Origin: Halovenus sp.
GTDB taxonomy: Archaea > Halobacteriota > Halobacteria > Halobacteriales > Haloarculaceae
Direction: 5' to 3'
NCBI GenBank assembly: GCA_003551265.1
Contig: PUMG01000071.1
Coordinates: forward strand, 1 to 7,849
DNA: 7,849 bases
A program made the translations under genes and the position numbers. Of the stretch, positions 5,892 through 7,849 are shown one piece after another; the stretch's first letter is position 1; each line of letters opens with the position of its first letter. Below the pieces are notes generated by a model. It had not been told where the DNA came from. It searched no databases and saw only the letters and a program-made list of their open reading frames with translations.

Positions 5892-7849
5892 TCAGAACAG
5901 GTAATCGCGGACGAATCTTTCGAGGAGACTCCGCTGGCGACCGGTGTACGTCTGGACCATCACAGCTGTACAGTCGACGCTCTCGACGAGTTGATTCGCG
6001 GGGTTGCCGAACACGCTGGCGGCGAGTCCAGTTCGGCCGACACCGAGAACGAGGAGGTCGGCATCGCCGACAAACCGGGCAACTCCTGCGACCGGGTCGT
6101 CGGTCTCAATGACCGTCGAGCGAACTGGAACCGTACAGATTCGAATCAGTTCGCTGTGGTAGCGCTCTGCAGAGGCACGCTGTTCTGTGGAACTGTTCTC
6201 GGGTAGTGCCCGGATGAGGTTGATCTCGGCTCCAGTCTCCTCGGCGAGTGCGTCTGCAAGCAGCAGTTTCAGCGGGTCGTACGGACCTCTTCCGCGACTG
6301 GCAACCGCAATCGTGTCCAAGTCGTCGAGTCCGCGGTCCTGGACCAGTGCCACGTCACACGGCGCGTTCTGAAGCAACCAGTCTGTCTCTCGCTGCTGAG
6401 AGAGCTTCTGGAATCCCTCTTTCGCACGGCGTTCGACCAGTACGAGGTCGATTCCTTCGAAGGTCGCAAAATCGACAATGGACTGGTTGTTGTCCTCGCT
6501 TACGATCTGTCGGTAGTCGATGCGTGTGTAGTGGTCTTCTCGTGTATCGACGTGAGTGGCGACTGAAACCGACCCGTTTCCAGATGGAGCGTCTGAACGT
6601 GCGTCGGCGGGGAACCACTCCGGGGTGTCTTCAGAGGCGTCCGGAAACCACTCGGGAAGCTCTGTCGAGGCCACGTCAGCGCGCTGTTCTGGCAGGACGT
6701 GACGAGGCTGGTGTTTGAACTCGACGACCGAGACGGCTGTCGACCGGAGTCGGCCGAAGTCCGATGCAATCCGAAGCATATCACGTCTGGCCTCTGAGGA
6801 CGTCTTCTCGGTGAGTGCAACGAGTACGTCGTACTCTTGCTCGGACTCGAACAGTTGTCGCGTCCGTTCGACTGCAGACTGTTCGATGCGCTGGCGGGCA
6901 CCAGTTCTGGCCGCCCCTTCTCGGTCGATACCGCCACGATAGTACCGGACGTAGCCGAGATACCAGCCCACTGCGAGCGCACCGATGCCGAGCGCACCAG
7001 CGATTGCGACAAGGTCCATATACGAGAGGACAAGCAGGCCACCCCCGATACCGAACAGGGGCATCCACGGATACAGCGGGGTCTCGAACACCGGGTTGTA
7101 CTCTCTGATGGCACCCTCACGGAAGCCGATGAGCGCGACGTTCAACAACACGAAGACGAGAATCTGGAACGCACTGCCGAAGGCAGCGACTTGCTGAATC
7201 GGGAAGAACACCATCGCCACGAGTACCGTTCCGGTAAGCACCACCGCAGGGACGGGAGTGGCAAACCGCTCGCTAACGTCTTCGAGTCGGTCGGGAAACA
7301 CGCCGTCACGGGCCATCGCCAGCGGGAACCGGGACGCTGCGAGCATCCCGGCGTTGGCGGTCGAGGCCAGTGCGAGCAGTGCAGCGAGCACGATAGCGAG
7401 CGCGCCGATGAATCCGAGCGTGTTCTCCGCAACGAGAGCGATGATGGGGCCTTCTCCGTCAGCCGAGAGGTTCCCGGCGTCGATTGCCGCTTGCACGTCG
7501 AGCACTCCGACGGTGACGTACACGATGAGAGCGTACAGGAGCGCCACGAACGCGAGCGCTCCGACGATGGCGAGCGGAAGGTTCCGGCCTGGGTCTTCGA
7601 CCTCCTCGGCAACGGCACCGATTTTCGTCAGCCCGGCGTAGGAGATGAAGACAATCGCAGTCGCTGCGAGTATCCCGTCCGTCGTCGGGTCGAACGCCCC
7701 GGCTGTCTGCTCGAGCTGAACTCCCGGAGCCGAGCCAGCGACGAGCGCAAGGAGAATGAGCAACAACACACCGACGATGACGAACTGCAGTTTGCCTGAA
7801 CCTTCCGCACTCACGAGGTTCACTACTGTGAACAGAATAGCGAGACCCA
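5892..7849 (-). CDS. APC-superfamily amino-acid permease with two C-terminal UspA-like domains; N-terminus outside the window
   Basis: The frame is open to the window's right edge, giving 651 visible residues; the GTG at 7823 is internal, because a membrane helix (GLAILFTVV) continues upstream of it. About eight or nine membrane segments occupy visible residues 1-300. The APC signatures are SYAG...AEEVEDPGRNLPLAI (around 69-95) and STANAGMLAASRFPLAMARDG (around 161-182). Roughly four N-terminal helices should lie outside the window. A cytoplasmic tail follows from ~300: a charged helical linker, then a UspA-like domain starting EYDVLVALTEK (~338-505) and a second (~510-633). The second ends with the ATP-site-like pattern G-x2-G-x8-GN (GVGRTGLAASVFGNPANQ, ~602-619), where the usual Ser/Thr after the last Gly is Asn. 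The first domain lacks this motif and has an insertion containing a duplicated PEWFP. Permease-UspA fusions are common in haloarchaea; the tail probably senses nucleotides and modulates transport (inference). The substrate, presumably an amino acid or polyamine, cannot be told from the sequence. Confidence 0.92.
   Translation of the reverse strand, partial: GLAILFTVVNLVSAEGSGKLQFVIVGVLLLILLALVAGSAPGVQLEQTAGAFDPTTDGILAATAIVFISYAGLTKIGAVAEEVEDPGRNLPLAIVGALAFVALLYALIVYVTVGVLDVQAAIDAGNLSADGEGPIIALVAENTLGFIGALAIVLAALLALASTANAGMLAASRFPLAMARDGVFPDRLEDVSERFATPVPAVVLTGTVLVAMVFFPIQQVAAFGSAFQILVFVLLNVALIGFREGAIREYNPVFETPLYPWMPLFGIGGGLLVLSYMDLVAIAGALGIGALAVGWYLGYVRYYRGGIDREGAARTGARQRIEQSAVERTRQLFESEQEYDVLVALTEKTSSEARRDMLRIASDFGRLRSTAVSVVEFKHQPRHVLPEQRADVASTELPEWFPDASEDTPEWFPADARSDAPSGNGSVSVATHVDTREDHYTRIDYRQIVSEDNNQSIVDFATFEGIDLVLVERRAKEGFQKLSQQRETDWLLQNAPCDVALVQDRGLDDLDTIAVASRGRGPYDPLKLLLADALAEETGAEINLIRALPENSSTEQRASAERYHSELIRICTVPVRSTVIETDDPVAGVARFVGDADLLVLGVGRTGLAASVFGNPANQLVESVDCTAVMVQTYTGRQRSLLERFVRDYLF
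6606..6656 (-). repeat. Tandem PEWFP-coding duplication in the first UspA-like domain
   Basis: The encoded segment reads PEWFPDASEDTPEWFPAD: the motif PEWFP occurs twice, 11 residues apart, within the acidic insertion of the first UspA-like domain. The two DNA copies (plus-strand ggaaaccactcggg and ggaaccactccggg) are similar, not identical, which suggests an old short in-frame duplication or selection for the peptide. Confidence 0.6.

Noticed and set aside
6837..7799. A 320-codon plus-strand open frame opposite the permease
   Set aside because: Its charged low-complexity product (Arg/Glu/His-rich) is the complement of membrane-segment codons. The minus strand encodes clear APC helices and signatures.
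7821..7823. GTG at 7823 as the permease start
   Set aside because: The frame stays open to the window edge with a hydrophobic helix upstream, and APC permeases need about four more N-terminal helices than a start here would give.
1..7849. A mobile element, CRISPR array, tRNA or defence cluster
   Set aside because: No terminal inverted repeats, transposase or integrase motifs, regularly spaced repeats or cloverleaf-like sequences were seen. Apart from the tail of CarB, the genes are ordinary chromosomal types.

Overview
The window looks like chromosomal DNA from a halophilic archaeon (class Halobacteria). The encoded proteins are strongly Asp/Glu-rich, the base composition is moderately GC-rich, and the protease has the halolysin-type subtilase signature. 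Gene starts sit about 26-28 bases downstream of TATA-like boxes, which is the leaderless arrangement common in haloarchaea. No mobile element, CRISPR array, tRNA or rRNA was seen. The genus cannot be named from the sequence.

Layout, left to right. Positions 1-1373 (+) hold the C-terminal part of a secreted subtilisin-like serine protease whose N-terminus lies outside the window; it is fused to an eight-repeat PQQ-type beta-propeller. At 1449-1667 (+) is a 72-residue zinc-ribbon protein of the CPxCG type, apparently leaderless. At 1671-1901 (-) is a 76-residue acidic protein of unknown function, convergent with the zinc-ribbon gene with only 3 bases between the stops. The 195-base divergent intergenic region (1902-2096) holds TATA-like boxes for both flanking genes and a strong 24-base hairpin/palindrome at 1999-2022. 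At 2097-5885 (+) is carB, the large subunit of carbamoyl-phosphate synthase, with the catalytic residues of both ATP-grasp halves present. At 1262 residues it is about 190 longer than E. coli CarB (1073). The excess is a roughly 195-residue C-terminal domain that follows a shortened MGS-like allosteric region, plus a roughly 40-residue insertion in the oligomerisation domain. At 5892-7849 (-) is an APC-superfamily amino-acid permease with two C-terminal UspA-like domains; its N-terminus is outside the window, and its stop lies 6 bases from the carB stop.

The genes do not form an operon and no single pathway unites them. CarB supplies carbamoyl phosphate for arginine and pyrimidine synthesis, yet carA is not next to it. 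The permease could link amino-acid uptake to nucleotide sensing through its UspA domains. The most unusual item is the CarB C-terminal extension: its last ~100 residues read as an independent alpha/beta, nucleotide-binding-like domain that I could not assign to a named family.
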